NCBI GenBank assembly: GCA_905210415.1
Contig: CAJLWM010000010.1
Span: 1 to 45,278 of the forward strand
Length of the DNA: 45,278 bases
From: an uncultured Prevotellaceae bacterium
Lineage (GTDB): Bacteria; Bacteroidota; Bacteroidia; Bacteroidales; Muribaculaceae
Direction: 5' to 3'
Made by a program: the position numbers and the translations under genes. Positions 23,903 through 32,889 of this stretch are shown in pieces. The notes beneath the pieces are model-generated. The model was not told the origin of the DNA, did no database searches, and worked only from the letters and a program-made list of their open reading frames with translations. Each line of letters opens with the position of its first letter. Within the stretch, counting starts at the first letter, position 1.

Positions 23903-26900
23903 ATGAGAAGATTTACTTCTGCTTTTGGAATGCTTCTGGCAGTGCTGTGGCTTCCTATCGCAATGATGGCTGAAAGCAAGAGCGTCTTCAGTTGTGTGCA
24001 GAATCCTAATCAGCAACCTGCTGTAGTGACCCAAACCGAAGGCGTGGGCACAGCAAGCAAGCAACTGCTTAGCAGCACAACGAAATTGAAGGCCGAAGCG
24101 GCTACACGCACATCTGCGAAACAAATCAGAACAGGTAGGAAAATCAAATCAGTGGTCACCCCACAAGACGTGGTGGGCGATTACGTTATGACCTACCAAA
24201 CACTAACATCAACCGGCAACGACGGAGGTAACGCAGTGAAAATCGCGACTGTTCCTAACACGACCGACTCTATTGCAATCACCAACTTCTGGCAAGCCGG
24301 AGTAGTAGTTAAAGCCAAACTCGACGGTACCACAAAGAGAATCACCATCCCTAACCAAGTGGTTGGCGAGAGTGAAAACGACGGATTCCTCGATTTGGCT
24401 GTTATCACCAGCACCGCGAAGCCTGACCGCACCGCAGAGATCACTGGTACGCTCAACGACAACGGAACAATCACCCTCGACTCTTGGTGGGCTATTTTCG
24501 TTATCAACGGCACTAACAAAGACAAATTCTATGGCGCTTACTACCAAACTGAATTGTTGAAGAGCAACGCCAAGATGTCGTATAAGAGATGGAATTCAAC
24601 AACCAGCACAATGGTAACTGGCTCTTACGCCGTTTATGTTGAAAAACCTTCTACCAACGTAGTGGCTGTGCACAACTTCGCCAACTACGGACGCACAGTG
24701 GAAATCGAACTCAAGCGCGACCTTTCTGCCACCATCGCCACCCAAGTGGCTCGTAAAGACGTCACCAACGGCGACTGGTCAACAAAGTCCACTACCTACA
24801 AGGACGACTATTCTGGACTGACTGCTTATGAAAACACCATCGTGTGTGAAAAAGCCACCGATAAGCGCAATATCACTTGGGGCAACTGGACTTTGCTTTG
24901 CTCTAAATATTATCTCGGCGCAATGACCGAAGGTAAAATCACCACCGATTTCGACATCACCTACCCAACCCTCTCAGTTTCTGAATTTGAAGGCGAAGGT
25001 ACTGAAGCCAATCCTTATAAGATTAAGTCGCTCGACGACCTCATCCTTCTCTCCGACCGCGTGAACGGCAACGAAGAATACAACTACGGCACAATCACCA
25101 AATATGCCCGTGTATATCTTGGCAAATACTTCCGCATGGAAAACGACATTGATATGTCGAAATATCGTTTCGAACCTATCGGTGCCGACTGGACTCACCA
25201 ATTCGCAGGCACATTTGATGGTAACGGACACACAATCACTGGCCTCACCGTTAACACTGGCGCTAAGGGTTACGCAGGTCTGTTTGGTAAAGCCGACACA
25301 GTGAGTGTAATCAAGAACATCAAGTTTGACAGGGCTCTAGTGGAAGCCGCCAACTACTATGCTGGCGTGGTTTGCGCTTGGGACCTTGGCGATATCTACA
25401 ATTGTAGTGTCACCAACTCTATCGTGAGCAACACCGGACAAACCGGTGCCGCTGGTATCGCCGCTATCGCTCGCAGCGTGTATAATTGCTCTGTAACCAC
25501 ATCCAACATCATTGGCGCATTTGGCTATGCTGGCGGTGTGGCTGGTCAGATCAACAACGAAATCAAGAATTGCTATGCAACCAACGTGATGATTAAGGCC
25601 GGCGGTGTTGCCGAGACTTATCCATCAGGTGGTGTGGTAGGTTCACTCTTCAATGGTAAGGCCGAAGACTGCTACTTCTCAGGAACAGTAGATGGCCGCT
25701 ACACATCAAACCTCAGCGTGGGTGGTGTGGCTGGTGTTTGCTACCAAGGCTCTATCAACCGCTGCTTCGCTACAGGTAGCGTGTATGGCTACGACACAAA
25801 GGCCGCTGTAGGCGGTATTGTTGGTAACCTCTATGGCCCTGTCACCAATTCTTACAGCAACTGTGTTGTTATCAGCTCTGCTTCTCGCTACGCTGGTGGC
25901 CTCGTTGGTTACCTCCGCTCTTGGAAGGACAACGACGGCAATACTTTTGAATCTAGCATCAAAGAATGCTACGCAGCAGGTACACTTGATGCTGAAACAT
26001 ATCAATACGACACAGCCACCGAACGCCGCGAAGTGATTGGCACAATCATGGAAGGCGCTAAGCCAACCATCGAAAACATCTACTTCGATAAGCAGATGGT
26101 CAACTTCAAATCGGCAGAATATGGAGCAACAAGCGCCGAACTCACATCGGGCAGCGGCGTTAAGGGATTCGATGCCAACAAGTGGGTATTCACCGAAGGC
26201 TACTATCCTCGCATCAAGGGCTTAGACGACAGCGAAGCCGCTAAGTTCAGCGTTAGCACAATCTTGCTGCACAAAGACAGCTCAATCGACAAAGTTGCTC
26301 GCGACGCACAACTCAGCCTCCTTGGCAACACCACTGCTAGGTATATTGTAGACGGCAATATTGCTGGTGAAGGTAGATACTCTTCTATCTCGGGCAACAC
26401 TCTCAAGTTGAAGGAAGAATTCGGCACCGACTCGCTCATCATCTTAAACTCTGGCGTGGGTAATCGCATCATCACCTTGAAGATTTGCCCAGTGCCTTAT
26501 GAAGGCGCCGGATCGGAAGGAAATCCTTATTTGCTTAAGACTAAGGACGACCTCATCAAGTTGTCGAAATACACTTCTATTGCTCAACAACTATTCCCTG
26601 ACACATATTTCAAAATCACCAACGATATCGACCTTGAAAAGGACCCTGAATTCTTGGGACTCTGCACAAGCATAACAACAGCAGCAACCGATGCTCACGT
26701 GCAATTTGCAGGTCACATCGATGGCGGTGGATACTTCATCCACAATATGTATCTCAAGGACGCCGTGGTTTGGAAGACCGAACCAACCGACACATCTCTT
26801 GGCTTGCCATTGACAGGATCAAACGGCAAACCAGGTAGCCTCTCTTACAAGGGCTTCATCGGACGTCTTGCTCCTGAAGGCTCTGTAAAGAACCTCAACA

Positions 26901-29900
26901 TCGCAGCCGACTGTAGCCTCACCAACTTCTGGGCAACATCTGGCGCAATCGTAGGTTACAACTATGGTCTTATCGAAAACTGTAAGAACTATGCCGACGT
27001 ATTAGGCTACAGCTGCTGGATTGGCGGTATCACCGGCCAAAACCTCAAGCAAGGTGTAATACGCAATTGCTACAATGCTGGTAAGATCACTTCTGGCTAT
27101 ATGAATGCCGGTGGTATTGCTGGTTCTAACTATGGTCTTATCGAAAACAGCGAAAACGCAGGCGACATCACCGTTGACGTTCGCTCAACATACTTCAAAA
27201 ACACCAAGCTCAAGAGCGCCGGTGGTATCGCTGGTTCTTTGACCGGTGGCCGCATCACCAACAGCGTTAACTCTGGTACAATCTTTGCTCTCGTAGGTCG
27301 CGCAGGCGGTATCACTGCCACCCTCGCCGATGCTTCTTCTTCAGCCTACACCTATCACAACGACGTGATCAACTGTATCAACTATGGTACCGTTCTCACT
27401 GAAGACAAGATTGAAGTAGGTTCAATCGGTGGTCAAGCCGGTTCTACTGGCGATAATGCCGACACTTACTACGATGGTCAAATCACAGTGTACAAAGCCA
27501 ACGGTAATGGTCCTCTCGACGGCGTTACTGACGTTGAGACAAGCGTTCTCACAAGCGGCACCGCTTTGAAGAACTTCTCTACCGAACTTTGGTCGTTTGA
27601 CGCAGGCAAATATCCTGTTTTGAAACAATTCGCCAACGAAGACCTCGTGAAGGCTACTCGTGGAATCATTATCAACGTGGCTGCTGGCGAAACCGTAGCT
27701 GCTCTCAAGAGCGACGTATCGCTCTGCGAAGGCAATTGGACTTTGAAAGACGGCTCTGTATTCCGTCTCGATGGCAACAAGGTGGTAGTTCCTACCTCAG
27801 TGAAAACTCTTGCCGTAGACACACTCGTCTACACCGCAGGCAACGTGGTTAAGCCATTCGTTATCATCTCTCGTCCTGAAATTCCTCTTACAGGTGCAGG
27901 TACTGCTGAAGATCCTTACCTTATCAACAACATCAACGAATGGAACGCTATAGCAGAATACATGGCTGTTTGTAGCGAACCATTGACCGGTAAGTTCTTG
28001 AAGGTAACTGCCGACCTCGACTTCATGTTGAACGACATCAATCCATTCTCTTACGACGGTGTGACAACATTCAACGGCACTCTCGATGGTAATGGCAAAT
28101 TCTTGAAGGCAATACGCGAAGTCACTGCTCAAAAGAGCGCTATCGCTTTCCAAGCTTTGGGTGAAGATGCTGTAGTGAAGAACTTCACCGTTGACGGCGA
28201 ACTCACAACCAACCAAGGTTATGCAGCTGCCGTAGTATATGACTTGTATGGCAAGCTCGAAAACGTTACCAACAAGGCTACTGTCACCACCACTGCAAGC
28301 AAGAGCTACACTGCTGGTGTGGTAGGAGTTGCTAATTCAGGCGCTGAACTCAAAAACGTAGTGAATACCGGTAAGGTTACTTCTGCCGGCGCCTACACTG
28401 CTGGTTTGGTAGCACAAAGTAAGGAAGGTGTGAAATATGTAGATTGCCACAACGAAGGCACTATCACCTACACTGGTGGTGGCACTACCTCTAAGCTTGT
28501 AAAGGCTTATTTGGCTGGCTTCATCGCTAACTGCTTACCTGACACTATCATCAACTGCTACAACACTGGTGAAATTGTTGCTAAGAAACCAACCACCACA
28601 AGCACATTGTCGGGCTTTATCGGTATGGCTACTGCAACTTCTACTTCAGAACCTTACTACATCAAGGGTTGCTACAACACTGCCGACGTGACTTCTGCAG
28701 CCAACAATGCTGGTCTTATCGTAGACGTCAACTCAAGCGGTTACTCTAAGTTTACAATGGAAGACTGCTACAACACTGGTGACATATCTTCTACTGCCAC
28801 TGGTACTGTAACCAGTACTTACACTTCAGGTCTTGTAAACCTCTATACTCCGGGCTCTGTTTACCGCAACTGCTGGAACAAGGGTACAATCCTTTCACAA
28901 AAGCCTACCTATGCTTCTGGTATCGCCAACAACAACAAGGGTAAATTCACCGAAGAAGAATATGCTCGCTTCGTGGGTTGCTACAACCTTGGCGACATCA
29001 TCGCTTCAGGCAACCAAGGTGGCGGTATCGTGGCTTACCTCACTGGCTATTGCCAAATAGACAGCTGCTACAACGTAGGTAACATCGAAGGCGGATTTGG
29101 CCTCGGCGGTATCGTTGCCGCATTGGCAAGCACTAAGCCTTCTGTAACCAACTGCTGGAACGCTGGCGACATCACCACTACTACCAACCGCGCTGGTGGT
29201 ATCATCGGTTACAACAGCTCAACCACAGCTAACATCGAAAACTGCTACAACCTCGGCGACGTATCAACTACTGGCACCGACGCTAAGAACTGCTACGGCA
29301 TCGGCGGTATCGCAGGTCAAGGCTCTGGCCACTTCACCAACGTTTACAGCGCTGGCAAGATCAAGGGCTTGGCTCGCGTTGGTGGCATCCTCGGATATGG
29401 CTATAAGGGCACCAAGGCTACCGATGGCACTGTCAATGGCACAACTTTGGAAAATGCCTACTTCATCGGTACAGTTGACGCTCCTGCCGACACTTGCGCT
29501 ATGATCATCGGCGTGAAGATGGAAGGCAATGGCAAGAACTGGAACGAAATCAACTATGTAAAGAACACTTATTACGCTTCTGAAAACGCTTGCGAAGGTG
29601 TAAACGATGCTGGTACAGCCGTTCCTTATGCCGACCTCACTAAGCTCACTCTTGGCGAAGGCTGGACTAAGGGCGAATATTGCTTGCCAACACTGCGCGA
29701 CATCAACGACAATGCTTACGCTAAGGTCAACTCAGTGGCTGTGGTTCCTGCTGAAGGCGACACTTATGAGTCTATCACCAAGAACTTCTTCGTTGGCACA
29801 CCTGAAGGCGTGGCTATCACTACCGACAACGCCAACGTTTCAATAAGCGGCAACCAAGTAGCATTCACCAAGCCATTCGCTGGCAAACTCGTGGTTACTG

Positions 29901-30148
29901 CTAAGGCTACAAGCAACCTCACCGAAGAACCTACCGAAGTGACTAAGCAATTCACTCTGAACTGCAACGTTACCGAAGTCAGCGGCATCAACGGTGTGAA
30001 CAAAGATGGCAAGACCGTTGTGAAAGAAGTATTCTACAACATCTCAGGTGTGGAAGTTGCCGAACCTGCCAAGGGCGACAAGGCTATCTACATCGTTGTG
30101 AAGACTTACGACGACGGCACTACCGAAACAGTTAAGGAAGTTAGATGA
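23903..30148 (+). CDS. Giant GLUG-repeat surface protein (2081 residues)
   Basis: A signal peptide (1-23, ending AMMAES) leads to a ~330-residue N-terminal region. Three large modules follow. Each opens with a G-x-G-[TS]-x-x-[ND]-PY entry motif (at about 362, 866 and 1329), then an FxGxxDGxG segment and arrays of GLUG-type repeats (GGVAG…NCYNTGxI). GLUG repeats form a right-handed beta-helix, and such proteins are adhesins or glycan binders. Ig-like linkers separate the modules. The last ~85 residues (VFYNISGVEVAEPAKGDKAIYIVVKTYDDG) resemble a C-terminal sorting domain. Codons are strongly biased, suggesting high expression. It is transcribed alone, between repeat copies B and C. Confidence 0.88.
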   Translation: MRRFTSAFGMLLAVLWLPIAMMAESKSVFSCVQNPNQQPAVVTQTEGVGTASKQLLSSTTKLKAEAATRTSAKQIRTGRKIKSVVTPQDVVGDYVMTYQTLTSTGNDGGNAVKIATVPNTTDSIAITNFWQAGVVVKAKLDGTTKRITIPNQVVGESENDGFLDLAVITSTAKPDRTAEITGTLNDNGTITLDSWWAIFVINGTNKDKFYGAYYQTELLKSNAKMSYKRWNSTTSTMVTGSYAVYVEKPSTNVVAVHNFANYGRTVEIELKRDLSATIATQVARKDVTNGDWSTKSTTYKDDYSGLTAYENTIVCEKATDKRNITWGNWTLLCSKYYLGAMTEGKITTDFDITYPTLSVSEFEGEGTEANPYKIKSLDDLILLSDRVNGNEEYNYGTITKYARVYLGKYFRMENDIDMSKYRFEPIGADWTHQFAGTFDGNGHTITGLTVNTGAKGYAGLFGKADTVSVIKNIKFDRALVEAANYYAGVVCAWDLGDIYNCSVTNSIVSNTGQTGAAGIAAIARSVYNCSVTTSNIIGAFGYAGGVAGQINNEIKNCYATNVMIKAGGVAETYPSGGVVGSLFNGKAEDCYFSGTVDGRYTSNLSVGGVAGVCYQGSINRCFATGSVYGYDTKAAVGGIVGNLYGPVTNSYSNCVVISSASRYAGGLVGYLRSWKDNDGNTFESSIKECYAAGTLDAETYQYDTATERREVIGTIMEGAKPTIENIYFDKQMVNFKSAEYGATSAELTSGSGVKGFDANKWVFTEGYYPRIKGLDDSEAAKFSVSTILLHKDSSIDKVARDAQLSLLGNTTARYIVDGNIAGEGRYSSISGNTLKLKEEFGTDSLIILNSGVGNRIITLKICPVPYEGAGSEGNPYLLKTKDDLIKLSKYTSIAQQLFPDTYFKITNDIDLEKDPEFLGLCTSITTAATDAHVQFAGHIDGGGYFIHNMYLKDAVVWKTEPTDTSLGLPLTGSNGKPGSLSYKGFIGRLAPEGSVKNLNIAADCSLTNFWATSGAIVGYNYGLIENCKNYADVLGYSCWIGGITGQNLKQGVIRNCYNAGKITSGYMNAGGIAGSNYGLIENSENAGDITVDVRSTYFKNTKLKSAGGIAGSLTGGRITNSVNSGTIFALVGRAGGITATLADASSSAYTYHNDVINCINYGTVLTEDKIEVGSIGGQAGSTGDNADTYYDGQITVYKANGNGPLDGVTDVETSVLTSGTALKNFSTELWSFDAGKYPVLKQFANEDLVKATRGIIINVAAGETVAALKSDVSLCEGNWTLKDGSVFRLDGNKVVVPTSVKTLAVDTLVYTAGNVVKPFVIISRPEIPLTGAGTAEDPYLINNINEWNAIAEYMAVCSEPLTGKFLKVTADLDFMLNDINPFSYDGVTTFNGTLDGNGKFLKAIREVTAQKSAIAFQALGEDAVVKNFTVDGELTTNQGYAAAVVYDLYGKLENVTNKATVTTTASKSYTAGVVGVANSGAELKNVVNTGKVTSAGAYTAGLVAQSKEGVKYVDCHNEGTITYTGGGTTSKLVKAYLAGFIANCLPDTIINCYNTGEIVAKKPTTTSTLSGFIGMATATSTSEPYYIKGCYNTADVTSAANNAGLIVDVNSSGYSKFTMEDCYNTGDISSTATGTVTSTYTSGLVNLYTPGSVYRNCWNKGTILSQKPTYASGIANNNKGKFTEEEYARFVGCYNLGDIIASGNQGGGIVAYLTGYCQIDSCYNVGNIEGGFGLGGIVAALASTKPSVTNCWNAGDITTTTNRAGGIIGYNSSTTANIENCYNLGDVSTTGTDAKNCYGIGGIAGQGSGHFTNVYSAGKIKGLARVGGILGYGYKGTKATDGTVNGTTLENAYFIGTVDAPADTCAMIIGVKMEGNGKNWNEINYVKNTYYASENACEGVNDAGTAVPYADLTKLTLGEGWTKGEYCLPTLRDINDNAYAKVNSVAVVPAEGDTYESITKNFFVGTPEGVAITTDNANVSISGNQVAFTKPFAGKLVVTAKATSNLTEEPTEVTKQFTLNCNVTEVSGINGVNKDGKTVVKEVFYNISGVEVAEPAKGDKAIYIVVKTYDDGTTETVKEVR

Positions 30149-30186
30149 CCTAATTACCTTTGATGCCGAATTCCCGGCATAACCTT

Positions 30187-30235
30187 GGAGGCACCCCTTT
30201 CTGCTATCAAGCAGAGGAGTGCCTCCTTTCTTTTC
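30187..30235 (+). terminator. Terminator of the giant surface-protein gene
   Basis: The two-part stem GGAGGCAC/GTGCCTCC and TCTGC/GCAGA is followed by TTTCTTTTC. Confidence 0.85.
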
Positions 30236-30308
30236 AACATGGGCTCGGATTTTCAAACCGAACCGCAATAATGAAAAAATTTTTCACTATGGCGAACGTG
30301 TGATTAAA

Positions 30309-30490
30309 CCCATTTAGGTCATTAGGGCTTGGTGAGATTTCGGAGTTTTAGAAGAGCAGATTTTGATTGCTTTTTAACGAGTAATAGCAGGCTATTGCGA
30401 GTTAAAAACAAACAAAAGATGCCTTATAAAAGCCGAAAGACACCAAGCAGTAGAAAAATATTTACATATACGTCCTAATGACGATTTGGG
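30309..30490 (+). repeat. 180-bp palindromic intergenic repeat, copy C
   Basis: It has the same orientation as copy A. The left end is CCCATTTAGGTCATTAGGGC, the right end CCTAATGACGATTTGGG, and the centre TTTTTAACGAGTAATAGC / GCTATTGCGAGTTAAAAA. It lies between the giant gene's terminator and the sufE promoter. Confidence 0.85.
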
Positions 30491-30500
30491 TTAAATGCGA

Positions 30501-30532
30501 TTTGGATAAATGGGAAATAGTTATTAATTTTG
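30501..30532 (+). promoter_or_regulatory. Promoter of sufE
   Basis: TTTG (30501-30504), 20 bases, then TAATTTTG (30525-30532) form an exact consensus promoter. Transcription should begin near 30539. This rules out an in-frame TTG start at 30530. Confidence 0.85.
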
Positions 30533-30610
30533 GAAAATCGAATGGAACGAATTGCTCTTCACACTTGTGAAAACGTAAAAAACCCTAAACCTTTCATTCA
30601 CGAAATGAAC

Positions 30611-31045
30611 ATGAGTACCATTAATGAAATACAAGACTCGATAATCGACGAATTCAGCGACCTAAGCGATTGGATGGATCGCTACGCATATATCATCGAC
30701 TTGGGCAACGAAGTGCCTGCGCTTGACGAGCGCTACAAAACACCCGACAACATAATTGAAGGATGTCAGAGCCGCGTGTGGCTTCAAGCTGACTATGCCG
30801 ACGGCGTAATCACATTCCAAGCCGACAGCGACGCAATAATCGTGAAAGGCATCATATCGTTGTTGGTGCGCACACTCAGCGGTCGCACTCCTCAAGAGAT
30901 TCTCGATGCCGACCTTTATTTCATCGACCGAATCGGTCTTCATGAGCATCTTTCCCCCACACGAAGCAACGGCTTGCTTGCAATGATCAAGCAGATACGC
31001 ACCTACGCTTTAGCTTACAAAATGAAGGAGCAAAGCCAATGCTAA
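30611..31045 (+). CDS. sufE: SufE family sulfur-acceptor protein
   Basis: The 144-residue protein accepts sulfur from the cysteine desulfurase SufS on a conserved Cys for iron-sulfur cluster assembly. It shows EFSDLSDWMDRYAYIIDLG (14-32), IEGCQSRVWL with the acceptor Cys52, and the SGRTPQEILDADLYFIDRIGL C-terminal motif. The ATG at 30611 (or 30605) fits family length and lies downstream of the mapped promoter. There is no sufS nearby. It stands alone, 65 bases before the peptide transporter. Confidence 0.94.
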   Translation: MSTINEIQDSIIDEFSDLSDWMDRYAYIIDLGNEVPALDERYKTPDNIIEGCQSRVWLQADYADGVITFQADSDAIIVKGIISLLVRTLSGRTPQEILDADLYFIDRIGLHEHLSPTRSNGLLAMIKQIRTYALAYKMKEQSQC

Positions 31046-31110
31046 CAAAACTAACACCGCTATTCCCCAAAACAGTAATTAATAATTAATCATTTTAATA
31101 AACAACACTT

Positions 31111-32775
31111 ATGTTACAAGATTTATGGAACAACAATCGTATGGTGGCTATGCTTCTTGCGATTCTCGTGGTAGTTGTGCCTTTTCTCATCTATTATGTA
31201 GTTGAGGCAAAGAAGAACCACCCTAAGGGACTTATTTCAGCAGCGCTGTCCAACATGGGCGAGCGATTTGGCTACTACATCATGAATGCAGTGCTCCTGC
31301 TATTCCTTTGCTCTAAGTTCGGTATCAGCGATGATATCGCTGGCTGGATTTACGCAGTGTTCTACTTCCTCATCTATGTGCTTAGCCTTCCTGGTGGTAT
31401 GGTTGCCGACCGTTTGCAAAACTTCAAGGGCACTATCATCGCCGGTTTGGTGGTTATGGCATCGGGCTATGTGATTCTTTCTGTCCCAGTGTTTGGCGGC
31501 AACCCTGGCGCTGTGCCAATGTGGGTGCTCATTCTCACTTGCGTTGCTCTTGTTCTCATCGCCACTGGTAACGGCTTGTTTAAGGGTAACCTTCAGGCTA
31601 TCGTTGGTCAGATGTACGACAACTTTGAGGCTGAAGCAGCTAAGAAAGGTCCTGAAGCACTCGCTATCGCAAAATCGCGCCGCGACAGTGGTTTCCAGAT
31701 TTTCTACGTGTTTATCAATATCGGTGGTGTGATTGCACCATTCGTTGCTCCATTGCTCCGCAGCGCAATGCTTAAGCTCGATGGCTTCTTCTACAACGCC
31801 GACCTTCCTCGCCTCTGCCACGCATTCCTTCAAGGCAACCTTCAAGGCGATGGCATGCAAAATCTCACTGAGCTTGCTCAAAAGTCAATCATCGACGGTG
31901 CCCCTGTAGGTGATATGGCAGCATTCTGCAATAGCTATCTCGAAAGTTTCAATACTGGTGTTCACTACTCATTCATCGCTTCGGCTGTGGCAATGATCCT
32001 TTCATTGGTTATCTTCATCGTCACCAGCAAGGTGCTTCCTAACCCTGTGAAGAAGGTTAAGGCTGCAGTGGAAAACAAAGAAGATGTGGCTGCCGATGCT
32101 AAAGAAATCAAGCAACGCATGTTCGCTTTGTTTGCAGTGCTTGGCGTGGCTATTTTCTTCTGGTTCTCATTCCACCAAAATGGACAATCACTCTCAGTGT
32201 TTGCTCGCGACTTCTGTCAAACCGACTCTATCGCACCAGAAATCTGGCAATGCATCAACCCATTCTTCGTAATTGTGCTCACCCCAATAATCATGATTAT
32301 TTTCAGCGCACTCTCTAAGCGAGGCAAAGAGATTTCTACTCCTAAGAAGATTGCGTTGGGTATGTTCTTGGCAGCATGTGCCTACATATTCCTTATCGTT
32401 ATCTCTATGGTCAACGGTTATCCTTCAGGCGAAGAATTCAAGAACCTTCCAGAAGCAGCTAAGGTGGCTATGAAGGCAGGCCCATGGGTACTTATCGTTA
32501 CCTATTTCTTCCTCACCGTGGCAGAGTTGTTTATCTCACCTCTCGGATTGTCGTTCGTATCAAAGATTGCTCCTCAACACTTGCAAGGCATCTGCCAAGG
32601 TTTGTGGCTGTGCGCTACTGCAGTGGGCAACCTCTTTATCGCATTGGGCGTGACTATGCTCAACAGCTTCCCTCACCAATGGGAATGCTGGGCAGTGTTT
32701 GCCGGCTTCTGCTTCATCTCAATGGGCGTGATGCTTGGTATGCTCAAGTGGCTTGAACGCGTAACTCAAGACTAA
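31111..32775 (+). CDS. POT-family proton-coupled peptide transporter
   Basis: The 554-residue inner-membrane protein has about 14 hydrophobic segments. POT/PTR2 signatures include SNMGERFGYYIMNAVLLLF (ExxER-type proton-coupling region, about 46-64), GGMVADRLQNFKGTI and TGNGLFKGNLQAIVGQMY. C-terminal FISPLGLSFVSKIAPQHLQG (about 471-490) matches the second PTR2 signature region. It imports di- and tripeptides with protons. The Ala/Lys-rich cytoplasmic loop (about 310-335) is typical of the central linker. A strong terminator follows. Confidence 0.93.
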   Translation: MLQDLWNNNRMVAMLLAILVVVVPFLIYYVVEAKKNHPKGLISAALSNMGERFGYYIMNAVLLLFLCSKFGISDDIAGWIYAVFYFLIYVLSLPGGMVADRLQNFKGTIIAGLVVMASGYVILSVPVFGGNPGAVPMWVLILTCVALVLIATGNGLFKGNLQAIVGQMYDNFEAEAAKKGPEALAIAKSRRDSGFQIFYVFINIGGVIAPFVAPLLRSAMLKLDGFFYNADLPRLCHAFLQGNLQGDGMQNLTELAQKSIIDGAPVGDMAAFCNSYLESFNTGVHYSFIASAVAMILSLVIFIVTSKVLPNPVKKVKAAVENKEDVAADAKEIKQRMFALFAVLGVAIFFWFSFHQNGQSLSVFARDFCQTDSIAPEIWQCINPFFVIVLTPIIMIIFSALSKRGKEISTPKKIALGMFLAACAYIFLIVISMVNGYPSGEEFKNLPEAAKVAMKAGPWVLIVTYFFLTVAELFISPLGLSFVSKIAPQHLQGICQGLWLCATAVGNLFIALGVTMLNSFPHQWECWAVFAGFCFISMGVMLGMLKWLERVTQD

Positions 32776-32802
32776 TCATTATTATTATTCATATTACTCT
32801 TT

Positions 32803-32839
32803 AAGGCTCTGCTTCAGTGATTGAAGCAGAGCCTTTTTT
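32803..32839 (+). terminator. Terminator of the peptide transporter gene
   Basis: A perfect 14-bp stem (AAGGCTCTGCTTCA / TGAAGCAGAGCCTT) with a 5-base loop is followed by TTTT. Confidence 0.93.
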
Positions 32840-32889
32840 CCCCTCCTACAGCATAAGCCTCGGAGCTTTTTTCAAAAACCAGCAACGTG

